A DNA stretch of 64,000 nucleotides from UBA2386 sp046306335 (GTDB lineage: Bacteria; Planctomycetota; UBA1135; UBA2386). The stretch is from NCBI GenBank assembly GCA_046306335.1, contig JBKDXM010000040.1, positions 1-64,000 on the forward strand, written 5' to 3'. The notes below the pieces were generated by a model, which saw nothing but the letters and a program-made list of their open reading frames with translations, was not told the DNA's origin and did no database searches. Below, piece by piece: positions 8,180-16,175 of this stretch. The position numbers were made by a program, and so were the translations under genes. Position 1 is the first letter of the stretch, and each line of letters opens with the position of its first letter.

Positions 8180-9733
8180 TCAGAGCGCGACGTGGCTGGC
8201 GGCGGCGCGCAGACGCGCGATGCACGCGTCCTTGCCGAGCAGGAACAGCACGTCGAACAGGCCAGGGCCCTTGTCGGTGCCGGTGAGCGCTGCGCGCACC
8301 GGGTGCACGAAGCTGCCGAACTTGACGACGAGCGACTCGACGAAGGCGCGGCAGTCGCGCTCGATCGCGGCCGGCGTCCAGAAGGCGCAGGCCGGCTCGG
8401 GCGCGTCCTTCTTCGACGGCAGCGGCACGGCGGCGTCGACGCCCTGGCGGTCGGCCGGCCAGCTCGGCGGCAGGTTGGACCCCTCCAGATGCTGCGCGTA
8501 CGCCAGCAGCCACTGCTTGCCGGCCGGGTCCTTGGCGAGGTTCTTCGCCGCCGCCTCGTCCATCGCCGGCAGGCCGAACAGCCAGCCGACCTTGCCCGGC
8601 AGCTCGGACAGGATGGCGATGCGCTCCTGGTAGCACGCCAGCGCGTTCTGCAGCCACGCGGCGTGCGTCGTCAGCGCCGCGGCCGGCACCGTCGGCTGCA
8701 GCCACGGCGCGCTGCGCGCCAGCAGTTCCGCCGGCGTCCAGCGCCGCACGTACTCGCCGCACATCCAGCGCAGCTTCTCCTCGTCGAACTTGGACCCGGC
8801 CTTGCCGATGGTCTCGATGCGGAAGACCTGCACCATCTCCTCGCGCGAGAAGACGTCGCGGTCGCCGCTGAAGCCCCAGCCGAGCAGCGCGATGTAGTTG
8901 AACACCGCCTCGGGCGGGAAGCCCTTGTCGCGGTAGTCCAGCATGTTGGTGTCGGCGTCGCGCTTGCTGAGCTTCTTGCCTTCCTTGTTGAGGATCAGCG
9001 GGATGTGCGCGTACAGCGGGCACTCGTGGCCGAGCGCCTCGAACAGCAGGCGCTGCTTGATGCCGTTGAGGAAGTGCTCCTCGCCGCGGACGACGTGCGT
9101 GATCTTCATGCCGACGTCGTCGACGACGCAGGCGAAGTTGTAGAGCGGCACGCCGTCGGGCCGCAGCATCACCCAGTCGTCGAGTTCCTTGGTGTTGACC
9201 TCGACGTCGCCGCGGATCAGGTCGTGCACCTGCATGACGCGCGCCTCGGGCATCTTGAAGCGCACGTTGGGCTTGCGGCCCTGCTGCTCGAACGCCGCGC
9301 GCTGGGATGGCGTCAGGCTGCGGCAACGGCGGTTGTAGCCGGCGAAACCGGCCTTCTGCGCCTCCATCTCCTTGCGCCCGGCGTCGATCTCCTCGGGCGT
9401 GCAGTAACACAGGTACGCGTGCCCCTCGGCCAGCAACTGGTCGGCAGCCTGCCGGTAGAGCCCCAGGCGCTGCATCTGGAAGTACGGGCCGTGGTCGCCG
9501 CCCTTCTCCGGCCCCTCGTCCCAGTCGATACCGAGCCACCGCAGGCCTTGCAGGATGATCTGCAGCGACGCGTCCGTGCTGCGCGCCTGGTCGGTGTCCT
9601 CGATGCGCAGCAGGAACGTGCCGCCGAGCGCGCGCGCCGCGGCCCAGTTGTACATCGCGGTGCGGGCGCCGCCGAGGTGCAGCGGACCGGTCGGGGACGG
9701 CGCGAAGCGCAGGCGCGGCGTGGGGTGGATCAT
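8180..9733 (-). CDS. gltX: glutamate--tRNA ligase
   Basis: The 517-residue protein is a class I aminoacyl-tRNA synthetase for glutamate. The HIGH-type motif is PLHLGGARTA (residues 17-26) and the KMSKS-type motif is KKLSKRDADTN (about 253-263). The family hallmark FAPSPTGPLHLGG is present at the N-terminus, which fixes the ATG at 9733. The C-terminal half carries the anticodon-binding helical domain. It attaches Glu to tRNA-Glu; whether it is discriminating or also charges tRNA-Gln cannot be decided here. It converges on the rhomboid gene. Confidence 0.96.
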   Translation of the reverse strand: MIHPTPRLRFAPSPTGPLHLGGARTAMYNWAAARALGGTFLLRIEDTDQARSTDASLQIILQGLRWLGIDWDEGPEKGGDHGPYFQMQRLGLYRQAADQLLAEGHAYLCYCTPEEIDAGRKEMEAQKAGFAGYNRRCRSLTPSQRAAFEQQGRKPNVRFKMPEARVMQVHDLIRGDVEVNTKELDDWVMLRPDGVPLYNFACVVDDVGMKITHVVRGEEHFLNGIKQRLLFEALGHECPLYAHIPLILNKEGKKLSKRDADTNMLDYRDKGFPPEAVFNYIALLGWGFSGDRDVFSREEMVQVFRIETIGKAGSKFDEEKLRWMCGEYVRRWTPAELLARSAPWLQPTVPAAALTTHAAWLQNALACYQERIAILSELPGKVGWLFGLPAMDEAAAKNLAKDPAGKQWLLAYAQHLEGSNLPPSWPADRQGVDAAVPLPSKKDAPEPACAFWTPAAIERDCRAFVESLVVKFGSFVHPVRAALTGTDKGPGLFDVLFLLGKDACIARLRAAASHVAL

Positions 9734-9825
9734 GCGGGGCGGAGAGGATCGCGCATCGCCGTCCGCGAAGGAAGGCCGCGCTGGCGCGCGGGCGACGACC
9801 GGACGATGGCCGACAGGGCAGGCGG

Positions 9826-10440
9826 CTACGGCAGCAGCGACAGCGCTTCGAGCCGCCACGGCCCGTCTTGGCGCACGATCGACACGCTGCCCAGCGCCAC
9901 GGCGTACGGGTCCGGGCCGTGGCCGGTCTCGCCCAGCAGCGCGTGCAGGCCGTGGCGCACGATGCCGCGGTGCGCGACGACGAGCAGGTCGCCCGCCCAC
10001 GTCGCCGCCGCATGCTCCAGGATGGCCGCCCGCACGCGCGCCGCGAAGCCGGCGCGGCTCTCGCCACCGGGGAACGCGTCGGCGCGGCCGGCGCGATGCT
10101 CGGCCCAGAACGCCGGATGGGCCGCCGCGATCTCCTCGGCGGTCATGCCCTCGCAGTCGCCGAAGAAGACCTCGCGCAGGCGCTCGTCGACGCGGAAGCG
10201 CGCGTCCGGCAGGCCGAGCCGCTCGCCGAGGATCGCCGCCGACTCGGCGGCGCGGCGCAGCGGCGAGTGCACGACGTGCGCGAAGTCGACGCCGGCCAGC
10301 AGCGGCGCCAGCGCGCGGATCTGCGCGCGACCTTCGTCCGACAGCGCCACGTCGTTGCGGCCGTGGTAACGGATCGACGACTGGCCCTCGGTCTCGCCGT
10401 GGCGCACGAGCCAGAGCCGGCGGCCGGCGGCGGCGTTCAC
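9826..10440 (-). CDS. histidine phosphatase family protein (phosphoglycerate mutase-like)
   Basis: The 204-residue protein has the RHGE motif of the branch-1 histidine phosphatase superfamily at residues 13-16 (LVRHGETEG), the second Arg in HSPLRRAAES, and the second catalytic His in VVAHRGIVRH. Family members include cofactor-dependent phosphoglycerate mutases, alpha-ribazole phosphatase and assorted small-molecule phosphatases; the residues do not single out one substrate. It starts at a GTG that overlaps the stop of the upstream coiled-coil gene (GTGA). Confidence 0.88.
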   Translation of the reverse strand: MNAAAGRRLWLVRHGETEGQSSIRYHGRNDVALSDEGRAQIRALAPLLAGVDFAHVVHSPLRRAAESAAILGERLGLPDARFRVDERLREVFFGDCEGMTAEEIAAAHPAFWAEHRAGRADAFPGGESRAGFAARVRAAILEHAAATWAGDLLVVAHRGIVRHGLHALLGETGHGPDPYAVALGSVSIVRQDGPWRLEALSLLP

Positions 10441-11267
10441 GCGATCAGCCGCAAGGCCAGGACGCCGATGGTGAGGATCGCCAGCATCGCGAGGCCGAAC
10501 AGGACGGCGCGGTTGCCCGCCGCCGATTCCTGCACGATGCGCTGCAGCCGGTTGCTCTGGTCCTCGTGGCTCTGGCGCAGCGAGTTCATGCCCTCGGCGG
10601 CGGCGCGGTGCAGTTCGTCGGCGGCGCGCAGCTGCGTCACCTGGATGCCTTCGGTCAGGTCCTTGAACTCCTGGTCGCGCCGGGCGACGAGGCCCTGGGC
10701 GGCGAGCACGTGCTGCTCGCCGTGCGCGACCATGCGGCCCATGGCGTCCTGCACGCGATCGAGCGTGCCCTGGAAGTCGCGGACGACGGCGCTGGTGCGC
10801 TCGTCGGCGGCGGCGGCGCGGGCCAGCGCGTGCTCGACCGACTCCAGCATGCCCGGCAGCCGCGCCATCGCGTGCGCCAGCTGTTCGCCGAGCACGTTCT
10901 GCCGCTCCATCTGGGCGGCCAGCGTGCGCAGCGCTTCGAGGTGCTGCTGCGAGAGCGTCGGCAGCTGCGGCAGCGCCGACGTCGACGCGACGAGCCGCGC
11001 GAGCTGGTCGTCGACGCGCGCCTGCGAGCCGCGCAGCATCGCGGTCAGTTCCTGGAAGTGGCCGCCGACGGCGAGCAGGGCTTCCTCGCGCTCGGTCAGC
11101 TTGCGCGTCGAGCGCTGCTCGACCGGGCCGTCGAAGCCGCCCGCGGCGACGCGCTCGGCCGCGACCATCTGCGGCGCGTCGGCAGCGACGTCCCCGGTGG
11201 CATCGACGCGAACGGGACCGCGCATGCGTTCACGCAGACGCTGGAGGAACGAACTCTGCTTGACCAT
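10437..11267 (-). CDS. coiled-coil protein with C-terminal membrane anchor
   Basis: The 276-residue protein is almost wholly helical and rich in Glu, Ala, Gln and Leu, with heptad-like stretches from about residue 55 to 245 (TLSQQHLEALRTLAAQMERQ and TLDRVQDAMGRMVAHGEQHV). It ends in a single hydrophobic segment (AVLFGLAMLAILTIGVLAL) and a short tail, so it is predicted tail-anchored with the coiled coil in the cytoplasm. No known domain was recognised. The ATG at 11267 was chosen over upstream GTG/ATG options because the upstream sequence is low-complexity Arg/Ala. It is coupled to the histidine phosphatase downstream. Confidence 0.65.
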   Translation of the reverse strand: MVKQSSFLQRLRERMRGPVRVDATGDVAADAPQMVAAERVAAGGFDGPVEQRSTRKLTEREEALLAVGGHFQELTAMLRGSQARVDDQLARLVASTSALPQLPTLSQQHLEALRTLAAQMERQNVLGEQLAHAMARLPGMLESVEHALARAAAADERTSAVVRDFQGTLDRVQDAMGRMVAHGEQHVLAAQGLVARRDQEFKDLTEGIQVTQLRAADELHRAAAEGMNSLRQSHEDQSNRLQRIVQESAAGNRAVLFGLAMLAILTIGVLALRLIA

Positions 11268-11479
11268 GTGCCCTCGCCTGGCGGCCTGCTGCGCCGCCGC
11301 AACCGCGCGTCCGCACCGGCGGCGGCATCCCGCAGCGCGCGCCGCCGCGGTCGATGCCACCGTGACCATCCGGAGGCGAACGCGGGGCAGCGTAGCGCAC
11401 CGCGGCGCCGGCACCAGCCGCAGGGTGCAGCACGGCACGATGCGCCCGTGCGAGCCTGCGCCGCAGGTCGAGATCGCGC

Positions 11480-11507
11480 TTGAACTTGCCGGCGACGTTG
11501 TTAGTGT
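11480..11507 (+). promoter_or_regulatory. candidate promoter for tRNA-Ala
   Basis: TTGAAC at 11480-11485 is followed after 16 nt by TAGTGT at 11502-11507, in a locally AT-richer patch of a very GC-rich background. The -35 matches the sigma-70 consensus well and the -10 partly. It lies about 95 nt upstream of the mature tRNA. This is a sequence-pattern call only. Confidence 0.4.
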
Positions 11508-11553
11508 CTCTCGGCCTTTCCGGCAGCGCCGCTCGCGGCGACGCCGGTCGGGG

Positions 11554-11579
11554 CCTGCGGCAGGTTCGCCTGCGGCAGG
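11554..11579 (+). other. hairpin with TTCG loop upstream of tRNA-Ala
   Basis: Two copies of CCTGCGGCAGG (11554-11564 and 11569-11579) flank TTCG. Because each copy is nearly self-complementary, the transcript can fold into an 11-bp stem with one mismatch closed by a UUCG loop. It sits 23 nt before the tRNA 5' end and could be a leader structure or a processing determinant. Confidence 0.4.
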
Positions 11580-11602
11580 CTGGTTCGCTGCCGCCGGAAC
11601 GG

Positions 11603-11678
11603 GGGGAGTTAGCTCAGTTGGTAGAGCGCGACAATGGCATTGTCGAGGTCAGGGGTTCGACTCCCCTACTCTCCACCA
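11603..11678 (+). tRNA. tRNA-Ala (anticodon GGC)
   Basis: A complete 76-nt cloverleaf is visible. The acceptor stem GGGGAGT pairs with ACTCTCC and contains the G3:U70 wobble pair that specifies alanine. The D-arm is GCTC...GAGC, the anticodon stem is CGACA/TGTCG, and the loop ATGGCAT has anticodon GGC at 11636-11638. The T-arm is AGGGG-TTCGACT-CCCCT, the discriminator base is A, and the 3' CCA is encoded. The GGC anticodon reads GCC codons, abundant in this GC-rich genome. Confidence 0.97.
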
Positions 11679-11790
11679 CCTCTTCCGGCAGCGCGGCGTC
11701 GAGTAGGGCAGAACACCTGTCCGTGCGCGCGTCCGCATGCGAGCTGCTACGCGCCAGCGCGCTCGCCACCGCTCACTTGCCGGCCGCCGC

Positions 11791-13530
11791 TCACTTGCCG
11801 GGCGAAGGGGCTGCCACCCGCGCGTGCACGAGCGACAGTCCGCGCCGGCCGACGACCGCGCCCTCGATGCGGCGGTGCAGCAGGATCGACGCCAGCGGGT
11901 GCACCAGCAGCGCCGCCGGCTGGTCGGCGAAGACGAGCCGGTGCAGTTCCTGCCACCGCTGCGCCCGCGCCTCGGCGTCCGGCTCGACGCGCGCGGCGTC
12001 GGCCAAGCGGTCCACCTCGTCGTTGCGGTAGCCGCCGAAGTTCTCCGTGCCCTCGCTGTGCAGCAGGTCCCAGGGGTCGCCCCACGAACGGAAGGACTGC
12101 AGCGCCAACAGACCATCCCAAGCGCCAGCCTGCTGCTCCTGGACATAGGCGGCGAACTCGCGCTGGCGCAGGTCGAGTTCGACGCCCGCCTGCCGGCAGG
12201 CGTCGGCGAACAAGTCGACGATGCGCTGCAGCACCTCGGTGCCGACGGGCGCCAGCAGCACGAGACGCAGCGGTGTGCCGGCGGCCGGGTCGAAGCCGGC
12301 GGCGCGCAATTCCGCGCGCGCGGCCTCGGGATCGAAGCGCGGCGGCGTCAGGTCCTTGGGGCACTCGGGCGCCGACGGCTTGCAGTGCGCCACCGCGACG
12401 GCGCCGAGCCCCTCGTTGCCCTCGCGCAAGGAGGCGACGTCGAACAGGCGCGCGAGCGCGCGCCGGACCCGGACATCGGCCAACGCGCCGCGCCGCACGT
12501 TCCACGCCACGCGATACACGCCGAGCGCGTCGTAGTCGTACGACAGCAGCCGGTAGTCGGCGGTCAGCCCTGGGCGCGCGCGCAACAGCGCCGGCAGCGA
12601 CTGGCTGCTGAACCAGTCGAGCGCGCCGGCGAACAGTTCGTTGGTCGCCGCGGCCTGGTCGCGGAACAGGATGCGGATGCCGCCGAACGTCCACGCCTGC
12701 GGATCGGTCCGCCGCTGCCACGAGTGCTCGTTCCGGCGCAGCAGCAGGTCCTGGCGCGGCCGCCAGTCCTGCTGGCCCGCCGGCGCGTTGTCGAGCCGGT
12801 ACGGCCCGGTGCCGGGACCGCACTCGCTGCGGATCTGCGCCAGGAGCGCGGCGAAGGCGGCGCTGCCGACGGCCGGCGGCGGATCCGCCGCCTCGCGCTA
12901 GGCGACGCGCTGGACGAAGAACCGGCGCGACACGACCAGCCACGCCTCGCCGACGATGCGCACGGCGGCGAAGTGCCGGTCGCGGAAGGTGACGCGCACG
13001 GCGCGTTCGCCGACGCGGTCGACGGTGGCGATGCGCGCCATGGCCTCGCCGACGAAGCCGAGCGCCAGGTGCCCCGCCTGCGCCAGTTCCCAAGGCAACA
13101 GCACGTCGTCGAGCGTCACCTCGCTGCCGTCGGCGAAGCGCAGCCCCTGACGCAGCGTGAACGTGCACGCGCTGCCGTCCGCGGCGACGTCGAAGCGCTC
13201 GGCCGCGGCGGGCACGAGGTCGCCGGTCGCCGGGTCGGCGGCGAGCAGGCCGTCGTGCGTGCGCGCGAGCACGAGCCGGCGCGCGACGGCGCCGGCGGCG
13301 GTCAGCGGATTGACGTCGTCCGGCGACTCGGCGCACCCGGTGTAGACGTGGTCGGCGGCGACCGGAGCGACCGCGGGCTCGGTAGGCGCGGCGGGCGACG
13401 CCGGCGCGATCGGGGCGTTCGCGGGCGAGGCCGGCGCGGCGGGTGACGGGTCGGCGCGCAGCGCGCGCGCACCGAACCATGCGGCGGCAAGCGCGGCGGC
13501 GACGCACAGGCTGGCGCGGAGTGGGCGCAT
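11791..13530 (-). pseudogene. family 5 extracellular solute-binding protein, interrupted by an in-frame TAG
   Basis: The frame starting at ATG 13530 encodes an N-terminal signal/anchor segment, an Ala/Pro linker and then a peptide/nickel-type solute-binding domain (LTAAGAVARRLVLARTHDGL, then FTLRQGLRFADGSEVTLDDV). A TAG at 12898-12900 ends it after 210 codons. The same frame continues without any other stop for about 369 codons to a TGA at 11791. The second half gives family-typical sequence (GPGTGPYRLD, DWFSSQSLPALLRARP, WNVRRGALADVRVRRALARL). The two halves are therefore one gene with a single amber codon. Family members bind oligopeptides or similar solutes for an ABC importer; no permease or ATPase genes are adjacent. 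It may be a recent pseudogene, a sequence error or a readthrough case. The last codons before the stop are duplicated just downstream (11769-11783 and 11787-11801). Confidence 0.8.
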
Positions 13531-13541
13531 CGGCACGGATC

Positions 13542-13736
13542 CTAGCCTCCGGCGCTGCGCAACACGCCGCCGAGCCAAGGGCCGGCGGCGAGGCCGAGCC
13601 GACCGGGCACGTGGACCGCGCCGATGGCCAGCGGCGCATCGGGCGCAGCCAGGCGAACCTGTTCGCCGAGCGCGTGGCGGGACACGGCGCCGACGCCGCT
13701 TGCGGCGGCGACGGCCAGGAGCACGGCGGTGGCCAT
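13542..13736 (-). CDS. small predicted exported protein
   Basis: A 64-codon frame starts with ATG at 13736, 10 nt after the stop of the upstream gene, and ends 11 nt before the next start. The first 20 residues (MATAVLLAVAAASGVGAVSR) look like a signal peptide or membrane segment, and the rest is Gly/Ala/Leu-rich without a recognised domain. Codon third positions are strongly G/C as in neighbouring genes. Its position within the minus-strand run from 15892 to 11791 supports translation, but the length and lack of homology make it tentative. Confidence 0.4.
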   Translation of the reverse strand: MATAVLLAVAAASGVGAVSRHALGEQVRLAAPDAPLAIGAVHVPGRLGLAAGPWLGGVLRSAGG

Positions 13737-13746
13737 GCGCCCGAGG

Positions 13747-14988
13747 CTACTTCTTGGGATAGGTCTTCGTCACCCACTCGCGCCACGCGCGGTCGAACGC
13801 CGGGCCATCGAGACCGTACAGCTCGGCCACCAGCTTCTGCGCCAGCGCGCGGATCTGCGCACCCTGCGCCTCGTACGTGCCATCGGGCGGCACGGCCTTG
13901 AGCTGCTTGAGCAGCGCGCCGAGCTTGCCGCGGTCGCGCTGCATCAGGAAGTCGACGCGCGACCAGGACTGCGCGTGCCCGTGGTAGCCGAGTTCCTCCG
14001 GCTTGCTCCACGCCGCCATGACGTCGAACGGGAAGAACGCGCCCTCGTGCTGCGCCCGCGCCCGCACTTTGGCCGGCCAGTTCGTCTGCTGCTCCTGCGC
14101 CACCGCTTCGTCGTCGCCGATCTGGACGTTGAGGAACACGCTCTCGACCTTGCGCGCGTGCCAGTGCGCGACGCCCTCGGCGAGCCACGGCGGCAGCGGG
14201 TAGGCGTAGCCGTTGTGGCCGTTCAGGAGGTTGTGCCACAGCGCGTACACCATGTGCCCGTGCACGCCGCTCTCGTCGAAGTCCTCCAGGCCCTCGGCGG
14301 ACATCGCGTGCACCATCTGGAAGGTCTTCGCGTGGTAGTGGCGCGTCGACGTGTCCTCCTTGGCGCCGCAGAAGCGGTCGACGTAGCGGGCCATGTCGGA
14401 CTTCTTCTGGCACTGCAGCAACAGGAACTTGCCGGGCAGGCCGAGGAAGGCGCCGTGCGGCGGCTGGCTGCCGTTCCTGGCGAAGTCGGCGTCGGTCACG
14501 CCGAGCAAGTCCTGGAACTCGGCGTAGCCCTTCTCGCAGCGGTGCGCAGCGAGGTGCAGCCGCAGCCACGGGTCGAGCTTCTTCGGCCGCTCGGGGACCT
14601 TGGGCAGCTTCTTGCGCAGCGCCTTGATCTCCTCCTGCAACTGCTTGCGCGCGTCGTTGTCCTCGGGCCAGCCGATCGACGGCAAGCTGGAGCCGATGCG
14701 GAAGTGCGCGGTCTCCAGCCACAGGAAGCGCTTCTCGCCGAGGACGCGATCGACGTCGGCGGTGGTGACGTGGTCGGCCCACGCGAACGGCCCGTAGGCC
14801 ACGACGCCGGCCAGCGCCATCGCCGCCGCATCGCCGCCGGTGTACGGGTCGACGCGGCCGAGCTTCAGGATCTCGTCGTCGTCCTTCGGCGCCGGCTTGT
14901 CCTGCCCGGGAAGGAGCGGGCCGATCGCGCCCGCCGCGAACCAGACAACGGCCGGGAACCACGCGCGCAGCGACATCGCGGGCATCAT
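13747..14988 (-). CDS. exported protein of unknown function, gluzincin-like remnant possible
   Basis: The product is about 413 residues with an N-terminal signal peptide (MSLRAWFPAVVWFAAGAIGP). I recognise no certain family. The segment HGHMVYALWHNLLNGHNGY followed by PPWLAEGVAHWHARK has the spacing of planctomycete DUF1570-like or MA-type metallopeptidases, in which a helix with His residues precedes 'WLxEG'. A canonical HExxH is absent, so zinc binding is doubtful. The ending RAWREWVTKTYPKK contains a Trp-rich tail. ATG 14988 and ATG 14976 are both plausible starts; an in-frame start at 15045 would overlap the upstream gene. It lies between the thioredoxin-like gene and the small exported ORF on the same strand. 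Confidence 0.65.
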   Translation of the reverse strand: MMPAMSLRAWFPAVVWFAAGAIGPLLPGQDKPAPKDDDEILKLGRVDPYTGGDAAAMALAGVVAYGPFAWADHVTTADVDRVLGEKRFLWLETAHFRIGSSLPSIGWPEDNDARKQLQEEIKALRKKLPKVPERPKKLDPWLRLHLAAHRCEKGYAEFQDLLGVTDADFARNGSQPPHGAFLGLPGKFLLLQCQKKSDMARYVDRFCGAKEDTSTRHYHAKTFQMVHAMSAEGLEDFDESGVHGHMVYALWHNLLNGHNGYAYPLPPWLAEGVAHWHARKVESVFLNVQIGDDEAVAQEQQTNWPAKVRARAQHEGAFFPFDVMAAWSKPEELGYHGHAQSWSRVDFLMQRDRGKLGALLKQLKAVPPDGTYEAQGAQIRALAQKLVAELYGLDGPAFDRAWREWVTKTYPKK

Positions 14989-15025
14989 GCCGACGGGCGC
15001 GGCCGTTGCGCCGCGGCGGGGCGCG

Positions 15026-15892
15026 TCACTTCGCGCCGCCGCCATCGGCCGGGCCCGCGTCGGCAGCGGGCTTGCCGGCCGGCGGCTTCGGGGTGCCCTT
15101 CTTGTCCCCGGGCTGCGCCGGGAAGCCGCGCAGCGCGAGGTCGCGCAGTTCCTTCTCGCGCGCCACGAGCTTCGCGCGCGCCTTGCCGACCTCGTCGAGG
15201 TCGTCGCGCAGCTTGTTGCCCTTGGGCGAGTTCGGGCCGTTCTTCTCGACCTCCTTGTCGAGCTTGCCCTTGATGAGCTGCTCCTCGGCGTCGAGCTTGT
15301 CGAACTGGCTCAGCACCTGGCGCAGCTCCTTGATCGCGTCCTTGGCGCTCTCGTCGTAGCAGCGGTCGAGGTAGCCGAACATCACCTTCCACAACTCGGT
15401 CTGCGGCTGGTCGCCGGGCAGCTCCGACTTGTTCGAGCCGTCGGGGTCGACGAAGAACAGGTGCGGGACCTTCTCGCCGTCCTTCGTCCGCGCGAACAGG
15501 TTGTAGAACGGGTGGTTCTCGGTCAGCACGTTCGGCGGCAGCTTGACGCAGCGGAACCAGTGCGCCAGCAGCACCGTCTGCTCGTTGTCGAGCGTGCGGC
15601 TGAGGAACGCGTGGTCCGTGCCCTTGCAGCGTTCGCACTCGCGCAGGATCAGCACCGGCCGTTTGTCGCCGTCGGTGACGAGTTCGTAGGCCTGCGCCAG
15701 GGGCAGCGCGCGCTCGGTCTGCTTGACGACGGTGCGGCCGTCGCCCGGCGCCGTCGGCTGGTCGACGGGTTTCCAAACCGGGTAGACCCAGTCGATCTCC
15801 AGCAGCTTCTTGGCGGACTTGCCGCGGCGGAAGTCGAGCGCGATGCCGCCACCGCGAGGACCGCCACCACCGCCGCTAGGAGTCTGCGTCAC
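15026..15892 (-). CDS. thioredoxin-fold-like protein with C-terminal coiled coil
   Basis: The 288-residue protein begins at GTG 15892. Residues about 75-150 (RPVLILRECERCKGTDHAFL, then LPPNVLTENHPFYNLF and PHLFFVDPDG) resemble the thioredoxin-like domains that follow a 'KPvlv...C..C' pattern, with Cys-Glu-Arg-Cys as a possible active site. Residues about 190-255 are charged and helical, probably coiled coil, and the tail is Pro/Gly/Lys-rich. No signal peptide is seen. The redox role is inferred from the fold pattern only. An 18-bp sequence spanning its start codon recurs inverted at 16026-16043. Confidence 0.55.
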   Translation of the reverse strand: MTQTPSGGGGGPRGGGIALDFRRGKSAKKLLEIDWVYPVWKPVDQPTAPGDGRTVVKQTERALPLAQAYELVTDGDKRPVLILRECERCKGTDHAFLSRTLDNEQTVLLAHWFRCVKLPPNVLTENHPFYNLFARTKDGEKVPHLFFVDPDGSNKSELPGDQPQTELWKVMFGYLDRCYDESAKDAIKELRQVLSQFDKLDAEEQLIKGKLDKEVEKNGPNSPKGNKLRDDLDEVGKARAKLVAREKELRDLALRGFPAQPGDKKGTPKPPAGKPAADAGPADGGGAK

Positions 15893-16043
15893 GGAACGCG
15901 CGCCGATCCGGTGCGCGGATTCGCGGCCGGGGCGAAGCCGACGACCGGAGGCGAATCGGTCGATTCGCCGAGGATCGGCGGCGAGCTCCCGGACGTGAAG
16001 ACGCGTGCCGGGCGGCGCAGCCTTTCGTGACGCAGACTCCTAG
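15876..16043. repeat. 18-bp inverted repeat pair flanking the start of the thioredoxin-like gene
   Basis: CTAGGAGTCTGCGTCACG at 15876-15893 is repeated exactly as its reverse complement at 16026-16043. The first copy contains the GTG start and codons 2-5 of the minus-strand gene. The second copy offers an equivalent GTG on the plus strand, but the frame that follows is not convincing coding sequence. Between them is a palindrome with 9-bp arms (GGCGAATCG/CGATTCGCC). The arrangement looks like an inverted duplication of a gene start. Confidence 0.7.
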
Positions 16044-16175
16044 GGAAAAGCCCGTGCTGCCGGCGGTGCTGGCGCGCCCGCCGTGCTGGCGCGATTGCCG
16101 GACAGTCCGGCTCAAGTCGGGGCGATGGACGGCCGATGACATCGCGGCCGCGCTGCGTGCGCGGCGGCACCCTGC

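Larger units (their letters stand above)
11268..11602. other. 335-nt intergenic region between coiled-coil gene and tRNA-Ala
   Basis: No gene is visible here. It holds the upstream region of the minus-strand coiled-coil gene, including a TACGCT hexamer on the minus strand at 11389-11394 that could be a -10 element. It also holds a plus-strand promoter candidate at 11480-11507 and a strong hairpin at 11554-11579 that lead to the tRNA. Confidence 0.5.

Noticed and set aside
11747..14962. 1071-codon open frame on the minus strand
   Set aside because: It is an Arg/Ala/Pro-rich shadow of the solute-binding and exported-protein genes; the true frames give recognisable domains.
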